From an uncultured Alphaproteobacteria bacterium (lineage in GTDB: Bacteria; Pseudomonadota; Alphaproteobacteria; Rickettsiales; CAIJLX01): a stretch of DNA of 32,719 nucleotides. Under the pieces are notes generated by a model. It saw nothing but the letters and a program-made list of their open reading frames with translations. It made no database searches and was not told the origin of the DNA. Of the stretch, positions 7,042-14,569 are shown in pieces; within the stretch, counting starts at the first letter, position 1; the number at the start of each line of letters is the position of its first letter. The stretch lies in the NCBI GenBank assembly GCA_903821695.1, contig CAIJLX010000085.1:1-32719 (forward strand), given 5' to 3'. The translations under genes and the position numbers were made by a program.

Positions 7042-7425
7042 ATGTTGCTAAAAACCATTGCGAGCATACCTCAGCCGCCTGCCGATAATGAATTAATTAG
7101 GAAAGCAGAGCAAAGATTTTTCTGGTTTGTGATTATTTATTGGTCACTCGCAATCTTTCTGCCCTTTGTCGTGGATTTTTTCTCGCCCGCGATATCGGAG
7201 CTGGTTTGGGAGCATAATATATTGTGGAATGGCGGTAGCATCCTCATTTTATTTTCCGTGCTGCATACGAGATATTTTGACATTAAAAAGAACTGCAACC
7301 CTGAAAACCGACATTTCCGCGGCAGTGATTTTAATCCGTATTATCACTTTGGCGAAAAGATCGCGCTACATTCCTGGACATTAGGATTTGTACTGATGGC
7401 TTTATCCAGGTGGATACAGCTCTAA
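7042..7425 (+). CDS. Small hypothetical membrane protein
   Basis: 127 residues, unrecognised. Three hydrophobic segments are visible: about residues 27-48 ([19 protein letters not shown]), 61-77 ([15 protein letters not shown]) and 108-125 ([17 protein letters not shown]). The loop between the second and third is polar and rich in Asn, His and aromatic residues. It begins 8 bases after pyrE, suggesting one transcript. Its stop overlaps by 4 bases the 3' end of the convergent sdhB. Confidence 0.75.
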   Translation: MLLKTIASIPQPPADNELIRKAEQRFFWFVIIYWSLAIFLPFVVDFFSPAISELVWEHNILWNGGSILILFSVLHTRYFDIKKNCNPENRHFRGSDFNPYYHFGEKIALHSWTLGFVLMALSRWIQL

Positions 7426-8207
7426 ACCCGGCGCTCAACCATCAGCTTTTTGATTTCTGCAATTGCCTTCGCAGGGTTCAAACCCTTAGGGCAGGTTTTG
7501 GTGCAGTTCATGATGGTGTGGCAGCGATAGAGTTTGAATGGATCTTCAAGATCATCCAAACGATCACCCGTTGCTTCATCGCGGCTATCGGCGATCCAGC
7601 GATAGGCTTGCAGCAAAATAGCGGGGCCTAAATAGCGATCCGAATTCCACCAATAGCTTGGGCAGCTGGTCGAACAGCATGCGCACAAAATACATTCATA
7701 CATGCCATCCAACTTCTCGCGATCTTCTGGGCTTTGCAGGCGCTCGCGCGTTGGCTCGGCTGAGTCGGTCTGTAGCCATGGCTTGATGGATTCATATTGC
7801 GCATAGAAATGCTTCATATCCGGTACGAGATCTTTGATCACGGCCATGTGCGGTAGCGGATAAATATTCACCGCACCACTCACGTCATCACATGATTTGA
7901 GGCAGGCGAGGGTGTTTGTACCATCAATATTCATCGAGCAGGAACCGCAAATTCCTTCGCGGCAGGAGCGGCGGAAGGTGAGGGTAGGGTCGATTTCATT
8001 TTTAATTTTAATCAGCGCATCCAGCACCATCGGCCCACAGCTCGCCATATCGACTTCATAGGTATCGAGACGCGGATTGCTATCGCCTTCCGGATCCCAG
8101 CGATAGACTTTGAATTCTTTTATCTGCTTCCGCGTTGCAGTTGGTGGCGCTTTATAGAAGCGGCCTTTTTTGATTTTGGAATTTTTAGGCAGTGTAAATT
8201 CAGCCAT
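7422..8207 (-). CDS. sdhB: Succinate dehydrogenase iron-sulfur subunit
   Basis: A 261-residue subunit carrying three iron-sulfur clusters that pass electrons from the flavin in SdhA to ubiquinone. The plant-type 2Fe-2S motif is [15 protein letters not shown]...C, and the C-terminal bacterial-ferredoxin-like half has [12 protein letters not shown] and [17 protein letters not shown]. The N-terminus ([15 protein letters not shown]) and overall length fit the alphaproteobacterial/mitochondrial type. It is last in the sdhCDAB operon and starts one base after the sdhA stop. Confidence 0.97.
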   Translation of the reverse strand: MAEFTLPKNSKIKKGRFYKAPPTATRKQIKEFKVYRWDPEGDSNPRLDTYEVDMASCGPMVLDALIKIKNEIDPTLTFRRSCREGICGSCSMNIDGTNTLACLKSCDDVSGAVNIYPLPHMAVIKDLVPDMKHFYAQYESIKPWLQTDSAEPTRERLQSPEDREKLDGMYECILCACCSTSCPSYWWNSDRYLGPAILLQAYRWIADSRDEATGDRLDDLEDPFKLYRCHTIMNCTKTCPKGLNPAKAIAEIKKLMVERRV

Positions 8208-8208
8208 A

Positions 8209-10005
8209 TTAATACACCCTTTCTTTCGGCGGAACGGGAGCGACTTCTTCCGTGCCGGTTTTCATATGGACAGGGCGGTAATCGACTTTCTCTTTGCCCT
8301 TTTCATCCACCCACATCAGCGTGTGTTTCATCCATTCTTTATCGTTCCGTTTCGGGAAATCTTCCCGCGCATGAGCGCCACGGCTTTCTTTGCGGTTCAA
8401 TGCACCTTTCACGGTCGCGATCGCCTGCGGCAACATATTCTCAAGTTCTAATGCTTCGACCAGATCACTGTTCCAAATCATCCCGCGATCCTGAACGCCG
8501 ATGCTGTCATGATATTGCGCGTTGATCTCCATCATTTTATCAACACCTTCGGCCATTGTTTTGTGCTCACGGAACACAGCGGCATGGTTCTGCATGGTCT
8601 TCTGCATCTTGAGGCGCATTTCCGCCGTGGAAGATTTACCTTTGGAGTGACGCAATTTATCCAACCGCGCGATCGAATTATCGCCCGCATCTTTAGGCAG
8701 CGATGGTAGCTTCGGTTTATCTTTCAAAATTTCTCCAGCGCGAATCGAAGCTGCACGCCCGAAAACTACGAGGTCAATCAATGAGTTCGAGCCAAGACGG
8801 TTTGCGCCATGCACAGATACGCAGGCAGCCTCACCAATTGCCATGAGGCCTGGGACGATTGCATCCGGGTTATTACCTTTAAGGGTCACCACTTCCCCAT
8901 GAATATTGGTTGGAATACCGCCCATATTATAATGCACGGTTGGGAGCACGGGGATTGGTTCTTTGGTTAAATCGACGCCGGCGAAAATCTTCGCGGTTTC
9001 GGAAATGCCAGGGAGGCGTTCTTCGAGCACTTTCGGATCGATATGATCGAGGTGGAGGAAGATGTGATCTTTCTCGGGGCCAACGCCAAGGCCTTCGCGG
9101 ATTTCAATCGTCATCGAACGGCTAACTACGTCTCGGCTCGCCAAATCTTTTACATGCGGTGCATAGCGTTCCATGAAACGGTCGCCTTTGGAGTTCACCA
9201 AATAACCACCCTCACCACGTGCGCCTTCCGTAATCAAACAACCTGCACCATAAATACCGGTTGGATGGAATTGGACGAATTCCATGTCTTGCAGCGGCAA
9301 GCCAGCACGCGCAACCATTCCGCCGCCATCGCCTGTGCAGGTATGGGCGGAAGTGGCAGAGAAGTACGCACGGCCATAACCACCTGTTGCGAGCACAACC
9401 ATATGTGCGTTGAAGCGGTGGAGCGTGCCGTCATCTAAATTCCAAGCCATGACCCCACGGCAGACGCCTTTGGAATCCATGATTAAATCCATGGCAAAAT
9501 ATTCGATGAAGAATTGCGCTTTGAAGCGCAAGCTCTGCTGATAGAGCGTGTGCAAAATTGCGTGACCAGTTCTATCCGCTGCGGCGCAGGTGCGTTGGGC
9601 TGGGGGGCCTTCGCCGAATTGGGTGGTCATGCCGCCGAAGGGGCGTTGATAAATTTTGCCTTCTTTGGTGCGCGAGAAGGGAACGCCGTAATGCTCCAGC
9701 TCGATCACCGAAGGGATCGCTTGCTCGCACATATAGGCGATGGCGTCTTGGTCGCCTAACCAGTCGGAGCCTTTGATAGTGTCGTAATAATGCCAGCGCC
9801 AATCATCTTCGCCCATGTTGCCAAGTGCGGCAGAAATGCCACCTTGCGCGGCGACAGTGTGGCTGCGGGTAGGGAATACTTTGGTGATGCAGGCGGTGCT
9901 TAAGCCTTTTTCCGCCATGCCGAATGTCGCGCGCAAACCAGCGCCACCAGCGCCGACAACCACCACATCATAGTTATGATCGATTACGGTGTAAGATGAG
10001 GTCAT
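8209..10005 (-). CDS. sdhA: Succinate dehydrogenase flavoprotein subunit
   Basis: 598 residues from the ATG at 10005; a further upstream opening at 10062 would run into sdhD and is unlikely. It oxidises succinate to fumarate in the TCA cycle, at the cytoplasmic face of the membrane. The Rossmann motif [12 protein letters not shown] (residues 15-26), the covalent FAD histidine H49 in SHTVAAQGG, and the catalytic region [20 protein letters not shown] are all present. The C-terminal domain ends with [11 protein letters not shown]. It lies directly downstream of sdhD, whose stop is one base from the sdhA start. Confidence 0.97.
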   Translation of the reverse strand: MTSSYTVIDHNYDVVVVGAGGAGLRATFGMAEKGLSTACITKVFPTRSHTVAAQGGISAALGNMGEDDWRWHYYDTIKGSDWLGDQDAIAYMCEQAIPSVIELEHYGVPFSRTKEGKIYQRPFGGMTTQFGEGPPAQRTCAAADRTGHAILHTLYQQSLRFKAQFFIEYFAMDLIMDSKGVCRGVMAWNLDDGTLHRFNAHMVVLATGGYGRAYFSATSAHTCTGDGGGMVARAGLPLQDMEFVQFHPTGIYGAGCLITEGARGEGGYLVNSKGDRFMERYAPHVKDLASRDVVSRSMTIEIREGLGVGPEKDHIFLHLDHIDPKVLEERLPGISETAKIFAGVDLTKEPIPVLPTVHYNMGGIPTNIHGEVVTLKGNNPDAIVPGLMAIGEAACVSVHGANRLGSNSLIDLVVFGRAASIRAGEILKDKPKLPSLPKDAGDNSIARLDKLRHSKGKSSTAEMRLKMQKTMQNHAAVFREHKTMAEGVDKMMEINAQYHDSIGVQDRGMIWNSDLVEALELENMLPQAIATVKGALNRKESRGAHAREDFPKRNDKEWMKHTLMWVDEKGKEKVDYRPVHMKTGTEEVAPVPPKERVY

Positions 10006-10006
10006 A

Positions 10007-10387
10007 TCAGCCCGGAATATAAATGGAAAAGAGGGTAAAGGTCGTCGCGACAACCGCAACAATGCTCGCCAGTTTAAAGAACACTAGCAGGAAAAGTTTA
10101 AGTGCATGGCCGTGAATATAATCTTCAATCACCACCTGAATGCCGAGATAGCCGTGATAAAATGTGGTGACCAACAACAGCATCAACAACACTACGTTGT
10201 GCGGCTTATGCAAGAACATGACAACGCTTGAATATTGCACCGGCGCAATCGAGAGCGCAGCATAGACAAACCAAACAACTAAAAAGATCAACGCCACTGC
10301 GCTCACACGCTGCGCCCAGAAATGGCCAGTACCTTCTTTCGCGGAGCCAAGGGCTTTTGCTTTCTTTAGGGGGGTGGTCATTTTCAT
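10007..10387 (-). CDS. sdhD: Succinate dehydrogenase membrane anchor subunit D
   Basis: 126 residues with three membrane helices (about residues 30-48, 62-80 and 96-122). The HYG-like heme/quinone region is [18 protein letters not shown], characteristic of the alphaproteobacterial SdhD. The start at 10387 overlaps the sdhC stop as ATGA, indicating coupled translation; upstream starts to 10414 and a downstream ATG at 10381 are possible. With SdhC it anchors the complex and forms the quinone site. Confidence 0.93.
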   Translation of the reverse strand: MKMTTPLKKAKALGSAKEGTGHFWAQRVSAVALIFLVVWFVYAALSIAPVQYSSVVMFLHKPHNVVLLMLLLVTTFYHGYLGIQVVIEDYIHGHALKLFLLVFFKLASIVAVVATTFTLFSIYIPG

Positions 10388-11049
10388 AAATATGCCTGTA
10401 TTTGCTGTAGGCATTCAGGGTGATTAATGAGGTAAATCGCGAGGGTGAGTGAGATCGACACCATCAATACGAATAAGCCCGAAAGCGTGACCGTAGGCAA
10501 CTCAAACCCTTCACCGATATCCCAAGCCAAATGGCGGATGCCGTTGCAGAGGTGATAAAACAGGCAGAAAATAATGCCATAAATCACGATCATGCCGGGT
10601 ATATTATTCAGCAGCGCCAGCGACGCATCAAAACAATTCGGCCCATAACCCAAGCATGCAATCAACCACGCCACTGCAAACGCACCAAGATAAAGCGCCA
10701 CACCTGTGCCACGATGCATGATCGACAACACCGAAGTAATCTGTGGGCGATAAATGCTCAAATGTGGCGAGAGCGGACGCTCACGCAGTGGTGTTACCGG
10801 CTTATTAGTTTTTGCAAAGGCAACGGATGATTTTGATTTGGCGGCAACCGCTGCTTTTTTTGCGGGCGCTTTTTTGGCGACCGAAGGCTTTGCAGTTACT
10901 TCTGCTGCCACTGTTTTTTTGACTATTGTTTTCTTTCGCGCCTTAGCCGCAATGGTTTTAGGGGCGGGCTTTTTACGCACTTTCGCCGAAGCTGCTTTTT
11001 TCGCAGATTTCCGCGCCGGTGCCTTACGAAGGGGTTTCTGTGTTGGCAT
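10384..11049 (-). CDS. sdhC: Succinate dehydrogenase cytochrome b556 subunit with basic N-terminal extension
   Basis: From the ATG at 11049 the protein has 221 residues. The last ~130 are a standard SdhC: RPLSPHLSIYRPQITSVLSI then MHRGTG, three membrane helices, and the heme region HLCNGIRHLAWDIG. The first ~85 residues are an unusual low-complexity tail rich in Lys, Ala, Pro and Arg (KKAPAKKAAVAAKSK and similar), absent from ordinary SdhC. A GTG at 11106 would add 19 residues but overlaps the likely promoter. It is first in sdhCDAB; sdhD overlaps its stop by 4 bases. Confidence 0.93.
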   Translation of the reverse strand: MPTQKPLRKAPARKSAKKAASAKVRKKPAPKTIAAKARKKTIVKKTVAAEVTAKPSVAKKAPAKKAAVAAKSKSSVAFAKTNKPVTPLRERPLSPHLSIYRPQITSVLSIMHRGTGVALYLGAFAVAWLIACLGYGPNCFDASLALLNNIPGMIVIYGIIFCLFYHLCNGIRHLAWDIGEGFELPTVTLSGLFVLMVSISLTLAIYLINHPECLQQIQAYL

Positions 11050-11058
11050 AACGCATTG

Positions 11059-11086
11059 AACATACAACAAAATTTCGCCTTTGCAA
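11059..11086 (-). promoter_or_regulatory. Candidate sdhCDAB promoter
   Basis: On the minus strand TTGCAA (11086-11081) and TATGTT (11064-11059) are separated by 16 bases. The -10 ends only 9 bases before the sdhC ATG, and no Shine-Dalgarno sequence is seen, so the transcript could begin at or very near the start codon. Confidence 0.4.
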
Positions 11087-11255
11087 GCGGATTTGAAATA
11101 CCCCACCCCACGTCATAAAACCTTAACAATTCCCTCGTATAATGTAAGTAATTCTCTTGGTGACACACCTTAACTTTAGGCGTGGCCAAGTTCAGGACGG
11201 CATGTTGCTGTTTCTATGTGTTACCGGAGAATAGTTTCTGGTTTAGGAGAAAATC

Positions 11256-11603
11256 GTGGGAAGACACAGTGCGGCTTGGACGGCGGTTAACCAGAGTTTT
11301 GCAGATGATGCCCAGCGAATCAAGAGTTTACAGGAACAGATCGGTAAGCTTGAGGTGGCGGGGGAAAATCGCAAAAAGCTAGTGGAACTGGTGTTGAAGT
11401 TGTCTGACGATGATGTTGCAAAAATTCTCAGTGGAATGGAATCCAAAAACGTCTGTCGGATTTGTGGTGCCTGGGACAAGGAGTTTCCACTCGGGGCATG
11501 TTTCGAGTGGGTCTGCAGCAACGGATGTGGCGACACACCGCGGAGACAACTGAACAATATCGAAATTCCTGATCCGGCGCGGGAAGAGGGCGGTGACTTC
11601 TAG
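11256..11603 (+). CDS. Hypothetical small protein with zinc-ribbon-like cysteines
   Basis: 115 residues from a GTG at 11256, supported by TAGGAG at 11244-11249. The N-terminal ~45 residues look helical and coiled-coil-like (DDAQRIKSLQEQIGKLEVAG). Residues 67-91 contain two cysteine pairs, CRICGAW and CSNGCGD, plus one further Cys, a spacing that suits a single zinc ribbon. The tail is acidic. It stands alone between divergent sdhC and convergent asd and has its own terminator. I do not recognise the family; nucleic-acid binding is only an inference. Confidence 0.75.
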   Translation: MGRHSAAWTAVNQSFADDAQRIKSLQEQIGKLEVAGENRKKLVELVLKLSDDDVAKILSGMESKNVCRICGAWDKEFPLGACFEWVCSNGCGDTPRRQLNNIEIPDPAREEGGDF

Positions 11604-11628
11604 GCGAGTTGAAAGCGATTTTAATTTT

Positions 11629-11664
11629 AGAGGACGACGCAGCGATGCGTCGTCCTCTTTTTTT
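11629..11664 (+). terminator. Strong Rho-independent terminator
   Basis: A perfect 13-bp stem, AGAGGACGACGCA with TGCGTCGTCCTCT, closes a GCGA tetraloop and is followed by a run of seven T. It ends the 11256-11603 gene. Confidence 0.93.
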
Positions 11665-11670
11665 GTTTAT

Positions 11671-11750
11671 GTCATGCCGGCGTAGGCCGGTATCCCCGAT
11701 AGGCCACGCGAAGGAAGTGCGTGGATCCCGTCATTCGACGGGATGGCGAT
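11671..11750. repeat. Intergenic inverted repeat (GTCATGCCGGCG family)
   Basis: It contains GTCATGCCGGCGTAGGCCGG at one end and ATCCCGTCATTCGACGGGAT at the other, each a small palindrome, separated by a CCACGCG/CGTGG-containing centre. It lies between the terminator and the asd stop codon and belongs to the same broad class as the repeats at 871 and 4574. Confidence 0.7.
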
Positions 11751-11754
11751 TATT

Positions 11755-12771
11755 TTAGAGTCCGTAACTCCGCACCAGCTCTTCCGCTATCTGTATGCTA
11801 TTCAGCGCAGCGCCTTTGCGGACGTTGTCGGAGACTACCCATAGGTTTAGGCCGTTCTTTACAGTTGGGTCTTTGCGGATGCGGGAGATGTAGACTGCAT
11901 CTTCGCCTACGGCTTCGATAGGGCTGGTGTAGCCGCCATTTTCGGCACGATCGACTACTACGCAGCCGGGAGCATTATCTAAAATCTCGCGCGCTTCTTC
12001 GGGGGTGATTGCGTTTTCGAATTCAATGTTGATCGATTCAGAATGGCCGACGAACACCGGCACACGCACGCACGTTGCGCTTACTTCGATTTTCGGATCG
12101 AGAATTTTTTTGGTTTCGTGGACCATTTTCCATTCTTCTTTGGTCGCGCCATCATCCATGAACACATCGATATGCGGGATCACGTTATAGGCGATCTGCT
12201 TCGTGAATTTTTTTGGTTCCTGCTTGTCATAGACGAATGTTTTTTTCGTTTGGTCATACAATTCATCCATACCTTCTTTGCCCGCACCGGAAACGGATTG
12301 GTAAGTCGACACCACCACGCGTTTAATTTTCGCGGCATCATGCAACGGCTTCAATGCCACGACCATTTGGATGGTCGAGCAGTTGGGGTTGGCGATGATA
12401 TTTTTCTTGCGGAAATTTTTGAGTGCTTCCGGGTTTACTTCAGGCACGACCAACGGAATATCTTCCATCATCCGAAAATGGGAAGTGTTATCAATCACCA
12501 CGCAGCCAGCTTCCGCCGCCTTCGGTGCAAAAATTTTGGAGACGCTAGCGCCAGGCGAGAACAGACCAATCTGCGTGCCCTTAAAATCATATTTCGCGAG
12601 ATCTTGCACGACCAAGATTTTATCTTCGCCGAAACTCACTTCTTTGCCGGCCGAATTGTTAGAGGCAAGTGCGACCACTTCACTGACAGGGAATTTGCGT
12701 TCCGCCAGAATCGACAGCATCACTCTACCAACATTTCCCGTGGCGCCAACCACGGCAACTTTATAACCCAT
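11755..12771 (-). CDS. asd: Aspartate-semialdehyde dehydrogenase
   Basis: 338 residues from the ATG at 12771, selected because the family begins MGYKVAVVGATGNVG and AAGG lies about 9 bases upstream; the frame opens further upstream at 12873 but that part overlaps the divergent gene. The enzyme makes aspartate semialdehyde from aspartyl phosphate, the branch point to lysine, diaminopimelate, threonine and methionine. The NADP site GATGNVG (9-15), catalytic Cys131 in NPNCSTIQ, and GHSESINIEF are present. Length and motifs are ordinary. Single-gene unit, divergent from the YihY-family gene across 49 bases. Confidence 0.96.
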   Translation of the reverse strand: MGYKVAVVGATGNVGRVMLSILAERKFPVSEVVALASNNSAGKEVSFGEDKILVVQDLAKYDFKGTQIGLFSPGASVSKIFAPKAAEAGCVVIDNTSHFRMMEDIPLVVPEVNPEALKNFRKKNIIANPNCSTIQMVVALKPLHDAAKIKRVVVSTYQSVSGAGKEGMDELYDQTKKTFVYDKQEPKKFTKQIAYNVIPHIDVFMDDGATKEEWKMVHETKKILDPKIEVSATCVRVPVFVGHSESINIEFENAITPEEAREILDNAPGCVVVDRAENGGYTSPIEAVGEDAVYISRIRKDPTVKNGLNLWVVSDNVRKGAALNSIQIAEELVRSYGL

Positions 12772-12820
12772 AAAAGAAACCTTTTTATTTATTGAAACGA
12801 GGGAGCTATATATATGCCTC

Positions 12821-13720
12821 ATGGTAAAAGCACGCAAGAGCATATCGCAACAAAGTTGGCAGGTTATTAGCAAAACCGCCTATTGGACGTTGCATCATGA
12901 TGGAATGGAGCTGGCGGGCTATCTCACCTTCCTCGGAATTTTGGCGATTTTTCCGTTCCTAGTGTTCCTGATTTCGTTAGCCGGTTTTGTAGGTGAGCTT
13001 GAAAAAGGCGGGCAATTTGTGGCACTCCTCACCACCTATATGCCGCAGGATTTCATCCAATCCTTCCAGCCGCGGATTCAGGAGATTGTCTCCGGTCCAC
13101 CGCAGGGGCTGATGACACTGGCTATTGTTGGCACGCTCTGGACCTCCTCTTCGGCTGTGGAAGGTTTAAGAATGGTGCTCAATCGGGCACATAATGTCTC
13201 GACACCGCCTTCTTATATGTGGCGGCGAGCGATAAGTATTTTGCAGCTAATTGTACTCTCCATTCTCATTATCATCGCGATGTTATTTATGACCGTAATC
13301 CCTGTGATTTGGAGTTGGGTGGAACGGCGATTCGATCTGGATGGGGCCCTTGCTCCCGGCTTTACCTATCTGCGTTATGCTTTTAGTTTTATTACGTTTT
13401 TTGGAGCGGTCGCTACTAGTTATTACATTCTGCCTAACATCCGCCAACGCTGGAAAGTGGTGGCGCCGGGAGCGGTGTTGGTAGTGATATTGTGGATGAT
13501 CGCCGCCGAGGTAATGGGTTTTTACTTAAGCATTTTTAACCAGCTTGATCTGGTCTATGGAAGCTTGGCCGGTTTGATCGTTTCCATGCTGTTTTTCTAT
13601 ATTTTGGCGGTTATTTACATCGCCGGGGCCGAATTTAACCACCAAATCGCCCTATTGATGGGCTGGCATATTACTGAAAAAGTGCATGCCAAGAGAAAAA
13701 CCGCCAAAAAATCGACATAA
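12821..13720 (+). CDS. YihY/BrkB-family inner-membrane protein
   Basis: 299 residues with about six membrane helices and a cytoplasmic basic tail (HAKRKTAKKST). The family marks are the N-terminal LAGYLTFLGILAIFPFLVFL, the WTSSSAVEGL segment with its following LNRAHNV, and the C-terminal VYGSLAGLIVSMLFFYILAV then YIAGAEFN. The family was once annotated as ribonuclease BN in error; its actual role is unproven, with transport or envelope functions proposed. No good Shine-Dalgarno is seen before the ATG. A hydrolase gene follows after 45 bases. Confidence 0.92.
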   Translation: MVKARKSISQQSWQVISKTAYWTLHHDGMELAGYLTFLGILAIFPFLVFLISLAGFVGELEKGGQFVALLTTYMPQDFIQSFQPRIQEIVSGPPQGLMTLAIVGTLWTSSSAVEGLRMVLNRAHNVSTPPSYMWRRAISILQLIVLSILIIIAMLFMTVIPVIWSWVERRFDLDGALAPGFTYLRYAFSFITFFGAVATSYYILPNIRQRWKVVAPGAVLVVILWMIAAEVMGFYLSIFNQLDLVYGSLAGLIVSMLFFYILAVIYIAGAEFNHQIALLMGWHITEKVHAKRKTAKKST

Positions 13721-13765
13721 TATACTGCACTGCAAGGTGATTTTTGGCCTGGGTTATATTAGTAT

Positions 13766-14569
13766 ATGCCTATGGATTTTATTCTCGCCATCATTGCATT
13801 TTTGAGCATCGCCTATCTGCTGGTAGTAGGGGTGATGTTCATTGTTCAACGTCATATGATCTATCACCCCGTGCGCCATTTAGGAGTGCCAGAATCTTAC
13901 GGCTTCATTCGCGCAAAACAAATCGAACTCCCCACCGATGATGGCCACACCATCAAAGCCTGGTACACACCGCCTACCACCCGCCAAGAAACCATCGTCT
14001 ATTTCCACGGCAATCGTGGCAATATCGGCAACCGTGCCCACAAACTCATAGCCTTCGCCAAAGAGGGCTACGGCGTGTTAGCAGTAAGCTGGCGAGGCTT
14101 CGGCGGTAGCACCGGCAAACCCTCTGAAAGGGGATTGCTCAAAGACGCCCACACTGCCATCAAGTGGCTCCACATCCCACATGAGCAGATGATCCTCTAC
14201 GGCGAATCATTAGGCTCCGGCGTTGCCGTACAAATGGCAACCGAATATCCAGTGTCCCTCATCATGCTAGAAGCCCCCTACGCCTCTATCCGAGGTCGCG
14301 CACAGGAGCTTTACCCGTGGTTACCAGTACACTATATTTTGCGCGATCATTTCGATTCGATCAGCCATATTAGTAAGATCAAATCACCGCTATTGATTAT
14401 CCACGGCGAGAATGATGAAGTAATGCCGGTTTCCCACTCCAAACGATTATTCGAAGCCGCCCCAGACCCTAAGCGCATGGTCCTCTATCCTCATGTGCAT
14501 CACACCGATTTTAGTATGCAGCAGATCTTGCAGCCGCTGGCGGAAGTTTTGGGTAATCGTAAACTCTAG
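13766..14569 (+). CDS. Membrane-anchored alpha/beta hydrolase
   Basis: 267 residues. Residues ~4-28 form one N-terminal hydrophobic helix (FILAIIAFLSIAYLLVVGVM), an anchor with the catalytic domain on one side of the membrane. The alpha/beta-hydrolase core shows the oxyanion strand YFHGNRGNIGNR, nucleophile Ser in YGESLGSGVA, acid Asp in HGENDEVMP, and His in HVHHTDF. It resembles the BEM46/ABHD13-like group (KAWYTPP, RGFGGSTGKPSE). Substrate unknown; an ester or thioester of lipid or protein is likely. Its last 59 bases overlap the 3' end of the opposing membrane-protein gene. Confidence 0.9.
   Translation: MPMDFILAIIAFLSIAYLLVVGVMFIVQRHMIYHPVRHLGVPESYGFIRAKQIELPTDDGHTIKAWYTPPTTRQETIVYFHGNRGNIGNRAHKLIAFAKEGYGVLAVSWRGFGGSTGKPSERGLLKDAHTAIKWLHIPHEQMILYGESLGSGVAVQMATEYPVSLIMLEAPYASIRGRAQELYPWLPVHYILRDHFDSISHISKIKSPLLIIHGENDEVMPVSHSKRLFEAAPDPKRMVLYPHVHHTDFSMQQILQPLAEVLGNRKL

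Noticed and set aside
8509-9802. Several antisense frames within sdhA
   Set aside because: They are shadows of a highly conserved enzyme gene, without start signals or domains.
12043-12795. A 250-residue plus-strand frame inside asd
   Set aside because: It is His/Phe-rich antisense translation of a conserved gene and has no family features.
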